A stretch of DNA of 64,000 nucleotides from the NCBI GenBank assembly GCA_014946745.1, contig JADCRD010000002.1, positions 248,001-312,000 on the forward strand, given 5' to 3'. This document shows positions 40,489-51,203 of this stretch, piece by piece. The DNA comes from Lysobacterales bacterium. GTDB taxonomy: Bacteria; Pseudomonadota; Gammaproteobacteria; Xanthomonadales; Xanthomonadaceae. The position numbers and the translations under genes are program-made. How positions within the stretch are numbered: position 1 is the stretch's first letter; every line of letters begins with the position of its first letter. A model generated the notes under the pieces. That model had not been told where the DNA came from, did no database searches, and saw only the letters and a program-made list of their open reading frames with translations.

Positions 40489-41432
40489 GCGCGCGCGTGG
40501 CCCTCCAGGGTCTGGGCCAGGATCCGCAGGCACAGCGCCTCGAAGCCAAGCCCGGTCTGGCGCGCGGCCTTGGGCACCAGCGAGTGGCTGGTCATGCCGG
40601 GGGCGGTGTTGACTTCCAGCAGCCAGTTGCGGCCCTCGCGGTCGCGCATCACGTCGACGCGGCCCCAGCCGCGGCAGCCCAGCGCCTGGAAGGCCGCCAG
40701 CGCCAGCGCACCGAGTTCCGCTTCCGCGTCGCCCTGCAGGCCCGGGCACAGGTACTGGGTCTCGTCGGAGACGTACTTGGCCTCGTAGTCGTACCAGGCG
40801 CCTTTCGGCACGATCTGGATGCTCGGCAGGGCGCGCCCGTCGAGCACGCCGACGGTGAACTCGCCGCCCTCGATCAGCTGCTCCATCAGCAGCTCACCGG
40901 GATAGCGCGCGGCCAGCTCGATCGCAGCGTCGAGGTCGGCTTCGCTGAAGACTCGACTGACGCCCACGCTGGAGCCCTCGCAGGCCGGCTTGACGATCAC
41001 CGGCAGGCCCAACGAGCGCGCCGCGGCCTGCACGTCGTCGCCTTTCCTTAGGCGGACGTAGCGCGGCGTCGGCAGGCCGAGCGCGAGCCAGACCTGCTTG
41101 CTGCGGATCTTGTCCATGGACAGGGCCGAGCCCAGCACGTCAGAGCCCGTATAGGGAACGCCGAAGGCTTCAAGCAGACCCTGGACGATGCCGTCCTCAC
41201 CGCCGCCGTGATGGCCGTGCAGGATGTTGAAGACGCGATCGACCGCGCCTTGGGCGAGCAGCTCGCGCAGGGCCGGAATGCCGTCGACCGCGAAGGCGTC
41301 GACGCCGCCGGCGCGCAGCGCGTCGAGCACGTTGCGTCCGGAGTCGAGGCTGACCTCGCGCTCGCTGGAGCTGCCGCCGAGCAGCACCGCCACGCGGCCG
41401 AAGGTCTTGGGATCGAGAGTGCTCATGCTCAT
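40485..41432 (-). CDS. ddlB: D-alanine-D-alanine ligase
   Basis: 315 residues, ATP-grasp enzyme. Seen: [33 protein letters not shown] (a slightly expanded loop), [15 protein letters not shown], and the metal site WGRVDVMRD with [15 protein letters not shown]. It makes the D-Ala-D-Ala terminus of the muropeptide stem in the cytoplasm. ATG at 41432 overlaps the murC stop by 4 bases; a second ATG two codons later is also possible. Confidence 0.97.
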   Translation of the reverse strand: MSMSTLDPKTFGRVAVLLGGSSSEREVSLDSGRNVLDALRAGGVDAFAVDGIPALRELLAQGAVDRVFNILHGHHGGGEDGIVQGLLEAFGVPYTGSDVLGSALSMDKIRSKQVWLALGLPTPRYVRLRKGDDVQAAARSLGLPVIVKPACEGSSVGVSRVFSEADLDAAIELAARYPGELLMEQLIEGGEFTVGVLDGRALPSIQIVPKGAWYDYEAKYVSDETQYLCPGLQGDAEAELGALALAAFQALGCRGWGRVDVMRDREGRNWLLEVNTAPGMTSHSLVPKAARQTGLGFEALCLRILAQTLEGHARA

Positions 41433-42871
41433 TGGGCCCCGTCCGTGTGGGCAGAAAAGTCGAGTCCGGCGGCGGCCAGGGCCTGGCTGCTGCGGCCGAT
41501 GTCGCCGGCGCCGGAGAGGATCAAGAGATCGCCATCGAGCAGCAGGTCCGGCAGGGTCGCGGCGAGGTCGCGCGGATGCCCGACCAGTACCGGGTCGATG
41601 CGACCACGGGCGCGGATCGCGCGGGCCAAGGCGCGCGCGTCGGCCCCAGGAATCGGCGCCTCGCCGGCCGGATAGACCTCGGTCAGCACGAGCACGTCGA
41701 CCTCGCTCAGCACCGCGGCGAAGTCATCGAGCAGGTCGCGGGTGCGGCTGTAGCGGTGCGGCTGGAAGGCCAGCACCAGGCGTTTGTCGGGCCAGCCGCC
41801 GCGAGCGGCGGCAATCGTCGCCGCCAGCTCGCGCGGGTGGTGGCCGTAGTCGTCCACCAGTTCGGCGCTGCCCGCACGCAAGTCGAGTGCACCCAGGCGA
41901 TTGAAGCGTCGGCCGACGCCCTGGAAGGCCGCCAGCGCGCGGGCGATGGCGGCGCCCTCCACTCCCAGCTGCCAGCCGACCGCGGCTGCGGCCAGCGCGT
42001 TCTGCACGTTGTGCCGGCCCGGCAGGTTGAGCAGCACCGGCAGCGGCGCCTCGCCCGGCAGGTGCAGGGTGAACTGCATCTGCGCGCCGCGCTGGCTGAC
42101 CGCGGTGGCGCGCACGTCGGCCTCCTCGGCGAGCCCGTAGGTGACCAGATGGCGCGGCATCTCGGCGGCGAGTGCGCGCACTTCGGCATCGTCGATGCAG
42201 AGCACTCCGAGGCCGTAGAACGGCAGGCGGTGCAGAAACTCGGAAAACGCCGCGCGCACCCGCGCGAAGTCGCCGCCGTAGTTCTCCAGATGGTCGGCAT
42301 CGATATTGGTCACCACCGCGATCAGCGGCGTGAGGCGCAAGAAGCTGCCGTCGCTTTCGTCGGCCTCCGCTACCAGCCAGTCACCCTGCCCCAGCCCGGC
42401 ATTGGCGCCGGCGGAGAGCAGCTTGCCGCCGATCACGAAGGTGGGGTCGAGCGCGCCCTCCGACAGCACGCTGGCGGTCAGGCTGGTGGTGGTGGTCTTG
42501 CCGTGGGTACCGGCGATGGCGATGCCGCGGCGGAAGCGCATGAGTTCGGCCAGCATCTCGGCGCGCGGCACAATCGGGATGCGCTGCGCACGCGCCTCCA
42601 CCAGCTCGGGGTTGTCGGCGCGCACCGCGCTCGAGACCACCACGACGTCGGCTTCGCGCACGTTTTCGGCGCGGTGGCCGATGTCGACGCGCACGCCCTG
42701 CTCGCGCAGGCGCGCGGTGGCGGCGCCGTCGGCCAGATCGGAGCCGGACACGGTGTAGCCCAGGGTGCACAGCACCTCGGCAATGCCGCTCATGCCCACG
42801 CCGCCCACGCCCACGAAGTGGACGCGGCGGAAGGCGCTGGCGATGTCGCCGTGGTCGGACAGGCGCCTCAT
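41429..42871 (-). CDS. murC: UDP-N-acetylmuramate-L-alanine ligase
   Basis: 480 residues. It shows the N-terminal [18 protein letters not shown], the P-loop [23 protein letters not shown] and SGAGDIG. It adds L-Ala to UDP-MurNAc, using ATP. The start MRRLSDHGD is the ATG at 42871 (overlap of 4 bases with murG). The open frame continues upstream for nearly 900 bases through murG; this is a GC-rich shadow, not a fusion. Confidence 0.98.
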   Translation of the reverse strand: MRRLSDHGDIASAFRRVHFVGVGGVGMSGIAEVLCTLGYTVSGSDLADGAATARLREQGVRVDIGHRAENVREADVVVVSSAVRADNPELVEARAQRIPIVPRAEMLAELMRFRRGIAIAGTHGKTTTTSLTASVLSEGALDPTFVIGGKLLSAGANAGLGQGDWLVAEADESDGSFLRLTPLIAVVTNIDADHLENYGGDFARVRAAFSEFLHRLPFYGLGVLCIDDAEVRALAAEMPRHLVTYGLAEEADVRATAVSQRGAQMQFTLHLPGEAPLPVLLNLPGRHNVQNALAAAAVGWQLGVEGAAIARALAAFQGVGRRFNRLGALDLRAGSAELVDDYGHHPRELAATIAAARGGWPDKRLVLAFQPHRYSRTRDLLDDFAAVLSEVDVLVLTEVYPAGEAPIPGADARALARAIRARGRIDPVLVGHPRDLAATLPDLLLDGDLLILSGAGDIGRSSQALAAAGLDFSAHTDGAQ

Positions 42872-43929
42872 GCGCAGGACTCCTCGATGCAGATGGCGGC
42901 GACGCGCTCGGCGGCGTCGACGCGGGCAAGACGGCGCGCGGCCTCGGCCATTGCGGCGGCACGCGCGGGGTCGGTGGCGAGCTGGGCCAGCGCACCGGCA
43001 AGACGCTGGACGAAGCCCTCGCCTTCGCTGAGCTTGAGCGCGGCGCCGGCCTCGACCAGCCAATCGGCGTTGCGGCTCTGGTGGTCGTCGGCGGCGGTCG
43101 GCAGCGGCACAAGCACCGCCGGCAGCCCGACCGCACAGAGTTCGGCCAGGGTCGACGCGCCCGCACGGCAGACCACGAGATCGGCCCAGCGGTAGGCCGT
43201 CGGCATGTCCTCGATGAAGGCCACGGTATCGGCGCGCAGCCCAGCCTCGCGGTAGCGCTGGGCGGTCGCGTCGAGCGCGGTCGCGCCGGTCTGGTGGCGG
43301 ATCTCGCAGCAGACGCCGCTGAGGCGCAGGGCTTCGGGCAGGTGCTGATTGAGCGCGCGCGCGCCCTGGCTGCCGCCGACCACCAGCAGGCGCAGCGGCC
43401 CGGGCGCGCGCTCGCGCTGGGCCGGCGCCGGCAGCCCGGCGATTTCGGCGCGCACCGGATTGCCGACCACTTCCTCGCGGGCAAAGGTGCCCGGCATGCC
43501 GACCAGACGGCGACGCGCGAAGCGCGCCAGCAGGCGGTTGGTCAGGCCCGGGGCGCGGTTCGACTCGTGCAGCAGCAGCGGGCGTCGCAGCAGCCAGGCC
43601 GCAAGCCCGCCGGGGCCCGCGGCGAAACCGCCAAAGCTCAGCACACAGCGCGGCTGCAGCCGGCGCAGCAGACGCATCGCACCGAACACCGCGCGCAGCA
43701 GCATGAAGGGGGCGGTGAGCCGGCGCACCCACCCGCCGCCGCGCAGCCCGCGCACCGGCAGGATGTGCAGGGCAATGCCGGCCGCCGGCACCAGCCGGGT
43801 TTCCATCGCGCCCTCAGCGCCCAGCCATTCGACCGCGACCGACTGCGCCGCCAGGGCGCGCGCCACCGCCAGGCCCGGGAAGATATGGCCACCGGTGCCG
43901 CCGGCGAGGATCAGCACAGGGCCGCTCAT
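42868..43929 (-). CDS. murG: UDP-GlcNAc:undecaprenyl-P-P-MurNAc-pentapeptide GlcNAc transferase
   Basis: 353 residues. GT-28 glycosyltransferase with [18 protein letters not shown] (N-terminal G loop), [26 protein letters not shown] and [11 protein letters not shown]. It adds GlcNAc to lipid I to make lipid II at the inner membrane face. Overlaps ftsW and murC by 4 bases each. Confidence 0.98.
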   Translation of the reverse strand: MSGPVLILAGGTGGHIFPGLAVARALAAQSVAVEWLGAEGAMETRLVPAAGIALHILPVRGLRGGGWVRRLTAPFMLLRAVFGAMRLLRRLQPRCVLSFGGFAAGPGGLAAWLLRRPLLLHESNRAPGLTNRLLARFARRRLVGMPGTFAREEVVGNPVRAEIAGLPAPAQRERAPGPLRLLVVGGSQGARALNQHLPEALRLSGVCCEIRHQTGATALDATAQRYREAGLRADTVAFIEDMPTAYRWADLVVCRAGASTLAELCAVGLPAVLVPLPTAADDHQSRNADWLVEAGAALKLSEGEGFVQRLAGALAQLATDPARAAAMAEAARRLARVDAAERVAAICIEESCA

Positions 43930-45233
43930 GGCAGCGCTCCGATGCCGGGCTCGATGCGCGCGCGCGCCGGACCGGGCCGGAACACCGGGCTTGGCGCCTC
44001 AGCGCGGTTCGGCGCAGCGGACGCCGGGCGTTGCAGGAGTTCGGCCGGATCCTGCAGATCCTCGCTCCGCAGCTTGCCCGCCTGGCGACGGGCGCGCTCG
44101 GCTTCGTAGCTGACGCGCAGCAGCAGGCCCAGCGCCATGCAGCTCAGGATCACGCTGGAGCCACCCGAGGAAATCAGCGGCAGAGTCAGACCCTTGGTGG
44201 GCAGCACGCCCATGTTGACGCCGATCGAAACCAGGGATTGCAGGCTCATCCACAGGGCGACGCCGAACGCGCAATAGCCGGCAAAGGCGCGGCCCATCTC
44301 GATCGCGCGCAGGCCCAGCCAGAACGCCCGCGCCGCAAGCAGCACGAACAGACCGATCAGCAGGCTGACGCCGATGAAGCCGGTCTCTTCGGCGTAGACC
44401 GCGAAGATGAAGTCGGTATGCGCCTCGGGCAGGTAGAAGAGCTTCTGCACCGAAGCGCCGAGGCCGACGCCCGTGGCTTCGCCGCGGCCGATCGCGATCA
44501 GCGAGTGGCTCAGCTGATAGCCCGCGCCGTAGGGATCCTGGAAGGGATCGAGGAAGGACACGAGGCGACGCATGCGATACGGCTCGAACACGGCCAGCGC
44601 GGCGAGGCCCACCGCACCCAGCAGCGCCGGCGCCAGCAGGAAGGGCGCGCGCGCGCCGCCCAGCCAGAGCATGCCGCCGGTGATTGCACAGAGCAGCACG
44701 GTTGAGCCGAAATCCGGCTGGGCCAGCAGCAGGGCGCCGAGCATGGCGACCACGGCCAGCGGTTTGAACACGCCCCAAAAGCGGTCCTGCAGCTGTTCGC
44801 GGTAGCGCACCATGTAGCTGGCCAGCCACAGAATCAGCAGCAGCTTGGCCGCTTCCACCGCCTGGAAGCCGAAGAAGCGCAGCTCGATCCAGCGCGTCGC
44901 TCCGTTGACCTCGCGCCCCAGGCCCGGCACCAGCACGGCGGTGAGCAGGACGAAGGCGAGGATCAGCAGGCTGCTGCCGCGGCGCTCCAGCGCGCGCAGC
45001 TCGGTGCGCATCAGAAACACGGCGCCGATGAGGCCGACGGCGAGAAAGAACAGATGCCGGTGCAGGTAGTGCAGCGGCTCGACGCCGTGGCCCTCGGAGA
45101 TCGCCAGCGAGCTGGAGGCGACCATCACCACGCCGATGCCGACCAGGGTCAGCACCACCGCCATCAGCACACCGTCGTAGGCGCCGGCGATCTCGTCGCG
45201 CTTCTGCGCTTGCGGCATCGGCAGGCCGAGCAT
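43926..45233 (-). CDS. ftsW: Peptidoglycan glycosyltransferase FtsW (SEDS family)
   Basis: 435 residues with about ten TM helices and cytoplasmic ends, including a long Pro/Arg-rich C-terminal tail. SEDS signatures are GREVNGATRWI, GYQLSHSLIAIGRGEATGVGLG and PLISSGGSSVI. It polymerises lipid II at the septum with FtsI. Its ATG follows the mraY stop as TGATG (1-base overlap). In most gammaproteobacteria murD stands between these two genes; here there is no room for it. Confidence 0.97.
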   Translation of the reverse strand: MLGLPMPQAQKRDEIAGAYDGVLMAVVLTLVGIGVVMVASSSLAISEGHGVEPLHYLHRHLFFLAVGLIGAVFLMRTELRALERRGSSLLILAFVLLTAVLVPGLGREVNGATRWIELRFFGFQAVEAAKLLLILWLASYMVRYREQLQDRFWGVFKPLAVVAMLGALLLAQPDFGSTVLLCAITGGMLWLGGARAPFLLAPALLGAVGLAALAVFEPYRMRRLVSFLDPFQDPYGAGYQLSHSLIAIGRGEATGVGLGASVQKLFYLPEAHTDFIFAVYAEETGFIGVSLLIGLFVLLAARAFWLGLRAIEMGRAFAGYCAFGVALWMSLQSLVSIGVNMGVLPTKGLTLPLISSGGSSVILSCMALGLLLRVSYEAERARRQAGKLRSEDLQDPAELLQRPASAAPNRAEAPSPVFRPGPARARIEPGIGALP

Positions 45234-46318
45234 CAGCGCACCTTCAACGTGGCAAGCCCGATCAGCACCAGCACCACGGTGATGATCCAGAAGCGGACGA
45301 TCACGCGCGGCTCGGGCCAACCCTTGAGCTCGAAGTGGTGGTGGATCGGCGCCATCCGGAACACCCGGCGCCCGGTCAACTTGAAGCTCGCGACCTGGAT
45401 CATCACCGACAGCGTCTCGATGACGAAGATGCCGCCCATGATGACCAGCACGATCTCCTGACGGACGATCACCGCCAGCGTGCCGAGCACGGCCCCCAGC
45501 GCGAGCGCGCCGATGTCGCCCATGAACACCTGCGCCGGATAGGTGTTGAACCACAGAAAGCCCAAGCCCGCGCCACCGATCGCCGCGCACAGGATCACCA
45601 GTTCGCCGGCGCCGGGGATCTGCGGGATCAGCAGGTACTGCGAGAACACCGCATGCCCCGAGACGTAGGCGAAGATGCCGAGCGCAGCGGCCACCAGCAC
45701 GGTCGGCATGATCGCGAGGCCATCCAGGCCGTCGGTAAGATTGACTGCGTTCGAGAAGCCGACGATCCAGAAGTAGGCGACGACGATGAAGCCCACGCCG
45801 AGCGGCAGCGCGAAGTCCTTGACCAGCGGGATGTGGAAGGCGGTCGCGGCCGGCACGTCGGCGGTGACGTAGAGCGCGATCGCGGCGATCAGGCCGAACA
45901 CCGACTGCAGCAGGTACTTCCAGCGCGACTTCAGGCCCTTCGGATCGCGGCGCACGATCTTCAGGTAATCGTCCAGCCAGCCGATGAAGCCGAACGCGAC
46001 GAGCACCCCCAAGAGGATCCAGATGTAGCGGTTCGACAGGTCCGCCCACAGCAGGGTCGAGGCGGCGACGGTCGACAGGATCAGGGCGCCGCCCATGGTC
46101 GGCGTGCCCGCCTTGGAGAAGTGCGACTGCGGGCCATCGCTGCGGATCGGCTGGCCGCCCGACTTCAGTGCCGCAAGCCGGCGGATGAAGGCCGGCCCCA
46201 GCCACAGCGACAGCGCGAGCGCGGTCAGCGCACCGAGGATCGCGCGCAGGGTCAGGTAGTTGAAGACCGCGAAGAAGCGGTCGAAGCCCTCCAGCCAGCG
46301 CGCCAGTTCAAGCAGCAT
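45233..46318 (-). CDS. mraY: Phospho-N-acetylmuramoyl-pentapeptide transferase
   Basis: 361 residues, exactly the usual length. It has the conserved loop [25 protein letters not shown] with [29 protein letters not shown] and the His motif [16 protein letters not shown]. It transfers phospho-MurNAc-pentapeptide to undecaprenyl phosphate to form lipid I at the membrane. Start ATG 46318, 11-base overlap with murF. Confidence 0.98.
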   Translation of the reverse strand: MLLELARWLEGFDRFFAVFNYLTLRAILGALTALALSLWLGPAFIRRLAALKSGGQPIRSDGPQSHFSKAGTPTMGGALILSTVAASTLLWADLSNRYIWILLGVLVAFGFIGWLDDYLKIVRRDPKGLKSRWKYLLQSVFGLIAAIALYVTADVPAATAFHIPLVKDFALPLGVGFIVVAYFWIVGFSNAVNLTDGLDGLAIMPTVLVAAALGIFAYVSGHAVFSQYLLIPQIPGAGELVILCAAIGGAGLGFLWFNTYPAQVFMGDIGALALGAVLGTLAVIVRQEIVLVIMGGIFVIETLSVMIQVASFKLTGRRVFRMAPIHHHFELKGWPEPRVIVRFWIITVVLVLIGLATLKVR

Positions 46319-47690
46319 GCGGGCCTCCGCTGTAGGCATCGTCGAAAAGCGCGGCGACCACGCGCTCCATGCGGCTGCCGCGCGAGCCCTTGACGAGAAC
46401 GCGCAAGCCCGCGCTCAGCCGCGGGCGCAGGGCCTGGGCCAAGGCTTCCTGCGAGTCGAAGTGCTGCGCCCCCTCGCCGAAGGCGCGGCTGGCGGCAGCG
46501 GCGAGTTCGCCCACCGTGAACAGGCCTGACAGACCCTGCGCGCGCGCATGCGCACCGACCGCCGCGTGCAGGGCTTCGCCATCCGGCCCCAGCTCGCGCA
46601 TGTCGCCCAGCACCAGCCAGGCCGGGCCCGCGGAGGAGGCCAGCGTGTCGATCGCCGCGCGCACCGAGCCCGGGTTGGCGTTGTAGCTGTCGTCGATGAT
46701 CTGCGCGCCGCTGGCATGCAAGCGCGGGCTGAAGCGCCCCGCGACGCTCTGTGCCCCCTCCAGGCCTTCGCCGATCTGCACGAGATCCATGCCGGCCGCC
46801 AAGCCCATGGCCGCGGCCGCCAGTGCATTCATCACGCTGTGCCGGCCGGGCAGCGGCAGCCGGATGTCGAGAGCACCGGCTGGGGAACACAGGCGGAAGC
46901 AACTGCCGCCTGCGTCCAGGCGCAGCGCCTCCGCGAACACGTCGGCGTCGTTCTCCAGCCCGAAGCGCAGCTGTCGACGCGGGCCCACCATCTGTGTGAA
47001 CAGCGGCGCGAAGGCATCGTCGGCATTGATCACCGCCACACCCTCGGCCGGCAGCTCGCGGTAGATCGCGCCCTTGGTCTCGGCGATGCCGAGCAGGGAG
47101 CCCATGCGCTCCAGATGCGCCGGGCCGATGTTGTTGACCAGGCTGTAGCGCGGCCGCGCGATGCGCGCGAGCCATTCGATGTCGCCGGGCGCGCCGGCGC
47201 CCATTTCGTAGACCGCGTACTCGGCGTCCTCCGGCTGGTTCAGCACCGACAGCGGCAGACCGATTTCGTTGTTGAAGTTGCCGGGATTGGCGTAGGCGCG
47301 GCCGGCGCGTTCGACGATGCCCGCGAGCAGGGTCTTGACCGAGGTCTTGCCGTTGCTGCCGGTCAGGCCGAACACGCGGGTGGATCGGCTGCGCGCCATG
47401 CCGGCCGCGAGCCGACCCAGCGCCAGCCGGGTGTCATCGCAACGGATCTGTGGCAGTGCCACCGGCAGCGGCCGTTCGACCAGCAGCGCGGTCGCGCCAG
47501 CGGCCAGGGCAGCGTCGGCGAAAACGTGGCCGTCGAAGCGCTCGCCGCGCAGGCAGACGAAGAGATCGCCCGGGCACAGCGCGCGCGAATCGGTCTGCAC
47601 CCGCAGCACCGGTTCCGCGTGATCGTGGGCGCCGAGCAGCGCTTCGGCTTCGGCAAACCGCGCCACCTCGGCAAGGCTGAGCGGCCTCAT
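46308..47690 (-). CDS. murF: UDP-MurNAc-tripeptide-D-Ala-D-Ala ligase
   Basis: 460 residues. Mur ligase with [17 protein letters not shown] (P-loop), [16 protein letters not shown] and [15 protein letters not shown]. It adds the D-Ala-D-Ala made by DdlB to the tripeptide stem. ATG 47690 overlaps the murE stop by 4 bases. Its N-terminal domain (residues 1-100) has the usual [17 protein letters not shown]. Confidence 0.97.
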   Translation of the reverse strand: MRPLSLAEVARFAEAEALLGAHDHAEPVLRVQTDSRALCPGDLFVCLRGERFDGHVFADAALAAGATALLVERPLPVALPQIRCDDTRLALGRLAAGMARSRSTRVFGLTGSNGKTSVKTLLAGIVERAGRAYANPGNFNNEIGLPLSVLNQPEDAEYAVYEMGAGAPGDIEWLARIARPRYSLVNNIGPAHLERMGSLLGIAETKGAIYRELPAEGVAVINADDAFAPLFTQMVGPRRQLRFGLENDADVFAEALRLDAGGSCFRLCSPAGALDIRLPLPGRHSVMNALAAAAMGLAAGMDLVQIGEGLEGAQSVAGRFSPRLHASGAQIIDDSYNANPGSVRAAIDTLASSAGPAWLVLGDMRELGPDGEALHAAVGAHARAQGLSGLFTVGELAAAASRAFGEGAQHFDSQEALAQALRPRLSAGLRVLVKGSRGSRMERVVAALFDDAYSGGPHAA

Positions 47691-49165
47691 GCGCGTCCTC
47701 TCAAGGCCATCGCGGCCACCGCCAGATCGTCGAAAGGCAGCCGTCGGTTGCCGGTTTCCTGATACGTCTCATGCCCCTTGCCAGCGACCAGCACGGTGTC
47801 GCCGGGCGCGGCCGCGCGCACCGCTGCCGCAATCGCGGCGGCGCGGTCGCGCTCGACCTCGACCGCCGCTCCCGGCGCAAAGCCGGAGAGGATGTCGGCG
47901 ACGATGGCTTCGCCATCCTCGCTGCGCGGATTGTCGTCGGTGACGAACACCCGATCCGCCAGTCGACCGGCGATGGCCGCCATCTGCGGACGCTTGCCGC
48001 GATCGCGATCGCCGCCGCAGCCGAACACGCAGAGCAGGCGGCCGGCGGTGTGCTGGCGCAGGCTGGCCAGGGCCTGTTCGAGGCCGTCAGGCGTATGCGC
48101 ATAGTCGACCACCAACAGCGGTTGGCCGCTTGCGCCGCCGAGACGGTTCATGCGGCCGGGAATGGCGGAGAGCCGCGGCAGCAGCGCCGCCACGCGCGCG
48201 AAGTCGACGCCCAAGGCGAGCAGCACGCCAGCCACGGCCAGCAGGTTCTCGATGTTGAAGCGGCCGAGCAGGGGCGAGTCGATGCGCACCGACTCGACGC
48301 CGTACTGCAGCTGGAAGTGCAGACCGGCCGCGTCCAGCACGAGATCGCCTGCGCGCAGCACCGCATCGCCCGCACCCAGCGCGCTGAAGCCGATCAGATC
48401 TACGCGTTCGGGCAAGCCGGCCGCAATCAACGCACCCTGGGTGTCATCCAGATTGATCACCGCGGCGCGCAGGCTGTCCCAGGCGAACAGGCTGGCCTTG
48501 GCGGCGGCGTAGGCCTCCATGGTGCCGTGGTAGTCGAGGTGATCGCGGCTGAGATTGGTGAACACCGCGATGTCGAACTGCAGGCCCGCCACGCGGCCTT
48601 GGTCCAAGGCATGCGAGGAGACCTCCATCGCCACCACTTGCGCGCCGGAAAGACTGAGATGCGCGAGCAGGCGGTGCACTTCCAGCACGTCAGGCGTGGT
48701 GCGCTCATGCGCCACCAGCTGGCCGTGCAGGCCGGCACCGAGCGTGCCGATGCTGCCGGCAACGCGACCCAGCAGCTGCAGGGCCTGGGCGGTGAGCTGC
48801 ACGGTCGAGGTCTTGCCATTGGTGCCGGTGACGCCGATCAGGTCGAGCCCCAGCGTGGGCGCGGCATACAGCGCCTGGGCCAGCTGCGGCAGGCGCTCGC
48901 GCAGGCCGGGCACGAGCACCAGCGGCACCGGCAGCAGCGGCGCCTCGCCTTCAAAGGGTTCCGACAGCACCACCACGGCGCCGCGCCGTACGGCTTCGGC
49001 GGCGTGCAGCAGGCCGTGGGTGCGCGCACCCGCGAGCGCGACGAAACCTTCGCCCGGCTCGATCGCGCGACTGTCCAAGCGCAGGCCGGACACCGACAGA
49101 GTGGGCAGATCGCAGCGCTCAGGCAGCAGCTCCTGCAGGCTGAGCGCGGGCAGGCGGGCGTTCAT
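47687..49165 (-). CDS. murE: UDP-MurNAc-L-Ala-D-Glu meso-diaminopimelate ligase
   Basis: 492 residues. P-loop LIGVTGTNGKTSTVQL, the carbamylated Lys region, and TDDNPRSED, whose DNPR sequence marks meso-diaminopimelate specificity rather than lysine. It adds the third residue of the stem peptide. Start ATG 49165 overlaps the ftsI stop by 4 bases. If MurD here is the MurD2 type, its product must still be epimerised to the D-Glu form before this enzyme acts. Confidence 0.97.
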   Translation of the reverse strand: MNARLPALSLQELLPERCDLPTLSVSGLRLDSRAIEPGEGFVALAGARTHGLLHAAEAVRRGAVVVLSEPFEGEAPLLPVPLVLVPGLRERLPQLAQALYAAPTLGLDLIGVTGTNGKTSTVQLTAQALQLLGRVAGSIGTLGAGLHGQLVAHERTTPDVLEVHRLLAHLSLSGAQVVAMEVSSHALDQGRVAGLQFDIAVFTNLSRDHLDYHGTMEAYAAAKASLFAWDSLRAAVINLDDTQGALIAAGLPERVDLIGFSALGAGDAVLRAGDLVLDAAGLHFQLQYGVESVRIDSPLLGRFNIENLLAVAGVLLALGVDFARVAALLPRLSAIPGRMNRLGGASGQPLLVVDYAHTPDGLEQALASLRQHTAGRLLCVFGCGGDRDRGKRPQMAAIAGRLADRVFVTDDNPRSEDGEAIVADILSGFAPGAAVEVERDRAAAIAAAVRAAAPGDTVLVAGKGHETYQETGNRRLPFDDLAVAAMALRGRA

Positions 49166-50937
49166 TGCACCACCCCCGTATCGGGCGTCGGCTCGATCGC
49201 GCCTTCGGCTTCGAGCGGCAGCTCGCCGGGCGGAAGGATCGGCGCCTCGAGCGGCGTCGACACGTACCACTGCTGGATGTCGTCCGGCGGCACGTCAAGG
49301 ATGCGCAGCGCATCCGCCATGACGCGGCCGAAGACGGGCGCAGCCACGAGGCCGCCGAAATGCTGACTGGGATCCGGATCGTTGATCACGACCACCATCG
49401 AGAGGCGGGGCTGTGAGGCCGGCACCAGTCCGGCGAACATACTGATGTAGCGCTTCTCGTAGCCGCCCGGCACCGAACGCCGCGAGGTGCCGGTCTTGCC
49501 GGCCACGCGATAGCCGGACACGCGCGCGCGGGTCGCGCTGCCCTCGGGGCCGGTCACGGTTTCGAGCATGTCGAGCAGGGTCCGGGCCAGCTGCGGATCG
49601 ATGACCGAGCGCCCCTCACCGGCCCCGCCACGCACAAAGGTGGGCGGCATCCACACGCCGCCGTTGCCGATCGCGGCATAGGCCTGCGCGATCTGCAGAG
49701 CATTGGTGGACAGGCCATAGCCGTAGGAGATCGTGGCCTTCTCGAGCACGCCCCAGCCGCTGGGTGCCGTCAGCACGCCGGCCTGTTCGCCGGGAAAACC
49801 CGCGCCGGTGAGTTCGCCAAAGCCGAAACGGCGCAGCAGGTCGTGGAAATGCTCGTTGGGCATGTCCAGCGCCAGCTTGACCGCCGCGATATTCGAGGAC
49901 TTGGTCAGCAGTCGGGTCGGGCTGACCGTACCGAAGTTGCGGATGTCGCGGATCGTGTGCCGGGCCAGCGGCATGTAGCCGGGGCTGGTTTCGATCACCG
50001 TGTCGGGCTGCCAGCGCCCGGTCTCGAGCGCGGCCGCCACGGTGAAGACCTTGATCACCGAGCCCGGCTCGAACACGTCGGTCAGCGCACGATTGCGGCG
50101 TGCAGAGGCATCGGCACCTTCGCGCGTGTTCGGGTTGTAGGTCGGCAGGTTGACCATCGCCAGCACTTCGCCCGTCGGCACGTCGGTGATCACCACCGTG
50201 CCCGAGGCCGCGCGGTTCTCCTCCAGCGCGCGCCGCAGTTCGCGGTAGGCGACGTGCTGAAGGCGCCGGTCGATGGACAGGGCAAGGTCGCGACCGGGCT
50301 GGGCGGGGCGCAGCAGGTCGACATCGATCGGCCGCAGCTTCTGGTCGCGCAGCACCCGCTTGCTGCCGGGCTTGCCGCTCAGCCAGTCGTTGAAGGCGAG
50401 CTCCAGGCCCTCCTGGCCGACATCATCGATATTGGTGAAGCCAAGCACGTGCGCGGCGATCTCACCCAAGGGATAGAAGCGGCGGAACTCGCGGCGGTTG
50501 TGCACGCCCGGAACCCCCAAGGCCAGCACGGCTTCGGCATCGTCCGGATTCATCTGCCGACGCAGGAACAGGAACTCGCGGTCGGCGCGCTCGTCGATGC
50601 GGCGCTTGAGCTCGGCCGGATCGAGGCCCAGCGCCGCGGCCAGCTCGGGGATGCGCCCGGGTTCGCCGGAGAGTTCCTTCGGATTGGCCCACAGCGAGGC
50701 GACCGGCGTGGACACCGCTAGCGGCTCGCCGTTGCGATCCGTGATCATCCCGCGCGAGATAGGCACCGGCAGCTCGCGCAGGTGGTATTGCTTGGCTTTG
50801 GCTTGGTAGAAGTCCGCGCGCAGCAGCTGCATATCGGCCGCGCGCGCGACCAGCAGCACCCCGCAGCAGGCCAGGCCCGCTGCCAGCAGGTTCAGGCGCA
50901 TGCGCAGATTGACCGGAGGGCGGCGCGATTTCTTCAT
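49162..50937 (-). CDS. ftsI: Septal peptidoglycan transpeptidase FtsI (PBP3)
   Basis: 591 residues. One N-terminal TM (about 12-33, LNLLAAGLACCGVLLVARAA), then a pedestal domain and a transpeptidase domain with SxxK in FEPGSVIKVFTVAAALE, SxN in LTKSSNIAAVKL and KTG in AGKTGTSRR. It cross-links septal peptidoglycan in the periplasm, in a complex with FtsW, FtsQLB. 4-base overlaps both sides (ftsL, murE). The C-terminal Glu/Pro-rich tail (LPLEAEGAIEPTPDTG) is long but within the family range. Confidence 0.97.
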   Translation of the reverse strand: MKKSRRPPVNLRMRLNLLAAGLACCGVLLVARAADMQLLRADFYQAKAKQYHLRELPVPISRGMITDRNGEPLAVSTPVASLWANPKELSGEPGRIPELAAALGLDPAELKRRIDERADREFLFLRRQMNPDDAEAVLALGVPGVHNRREFRRFYPLGEIAAHVLGFTNIDDVGQEGLELAFNDWLSGKPGSKRVLRDQKLRPIDVDLLRPAQPGRDLALSIDRRLQHVAYRELRRALEENRAASGTVVITDVPTGEVLAMVNLPTYNPNTREGADASARRNRALTDVFEPGSVIKVFTVAAALETGRWQPDTVIETSPGYMPLARHTIRDIRNFGTVSPTRLLTKSSNIAAVKLALDMPNEHFHDLLRRFGFGELTGAGFPGEQAGVLTAPSGWGVLEKATISYGYGLSTNALQIAQAYAAIGNGGVWMPPTFVRGGAGEGRSVIDPQLARTLLDMLETVTGPEGSATRARVSGYRVAGKTGTSRRSVPGGYEKRYISMFAGLVPASQPRLSMVVVINDPDPSQHFGGLVAAPVFGRVMADALRILDVPPDDIQQWYVSTPLEAPILPPGELPLEAEGAIEPTPDTGVVQ

Positions 50938-51203
50938 TGCCGCACCACCTGCACTTCGACCGGCTCGGGCGAGCGCATGCCCAGCTGCTCGCGCGCCACG
51001 CGCTCGATGCGGAAGGTCTCGCCCCAGGTCGCCTGCTCCAGCTGCAGACGGCCGAACTCGATGTTGAGCTCGTCGCGCTGCGCTTCCAGGCGGTTCAGTT
51101 CGGCGAACAGCTGGCGATGCGCATGGCGCGACTGCACCAGCGCGATGCCGCTCAGCACCACACCCACCAGCAGCGGCAGCCCGATCAGCACGCGCAGGTT
51201 CAT
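50934..51203 (-). CDS. ftsL: Cell division protein FtsL
   Basis: 89 residues: one TM helix (about 3-22, [20 protein letters not shown]) and a leucine-zipper coiled-coil of periplasmic sequence ([20 protein letters not shown]), ending with [10 protein letters not shown], the short motif found in FtsL of this group. It forms the FtsQLB subcomplex that activates FtsWI. Overlaps rsmH and ftsI by 4 bases. Confidence 0.95.
   Translation of the reverse strand: MNLRVLIGLPLLVGVVLSGIALVQSRHAHRQLFAELNRLEAQRDELNIEFGRLQLEQATWGETFRIERVAREQLGMRSPEPVEVQVVRQ

Noticed and set aside
41432-43195. Plus-strand open frame over murC and murG
   Set aside because: Antisense shadow of two unmistakable Mur genes.
42872-43732. 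Possible MurG-MurC fusion because the murC frame stays open upstream
   Set aside because: The upstream part is out-of-frame translation of murG; both genes have their own starts with 4-base overlap.
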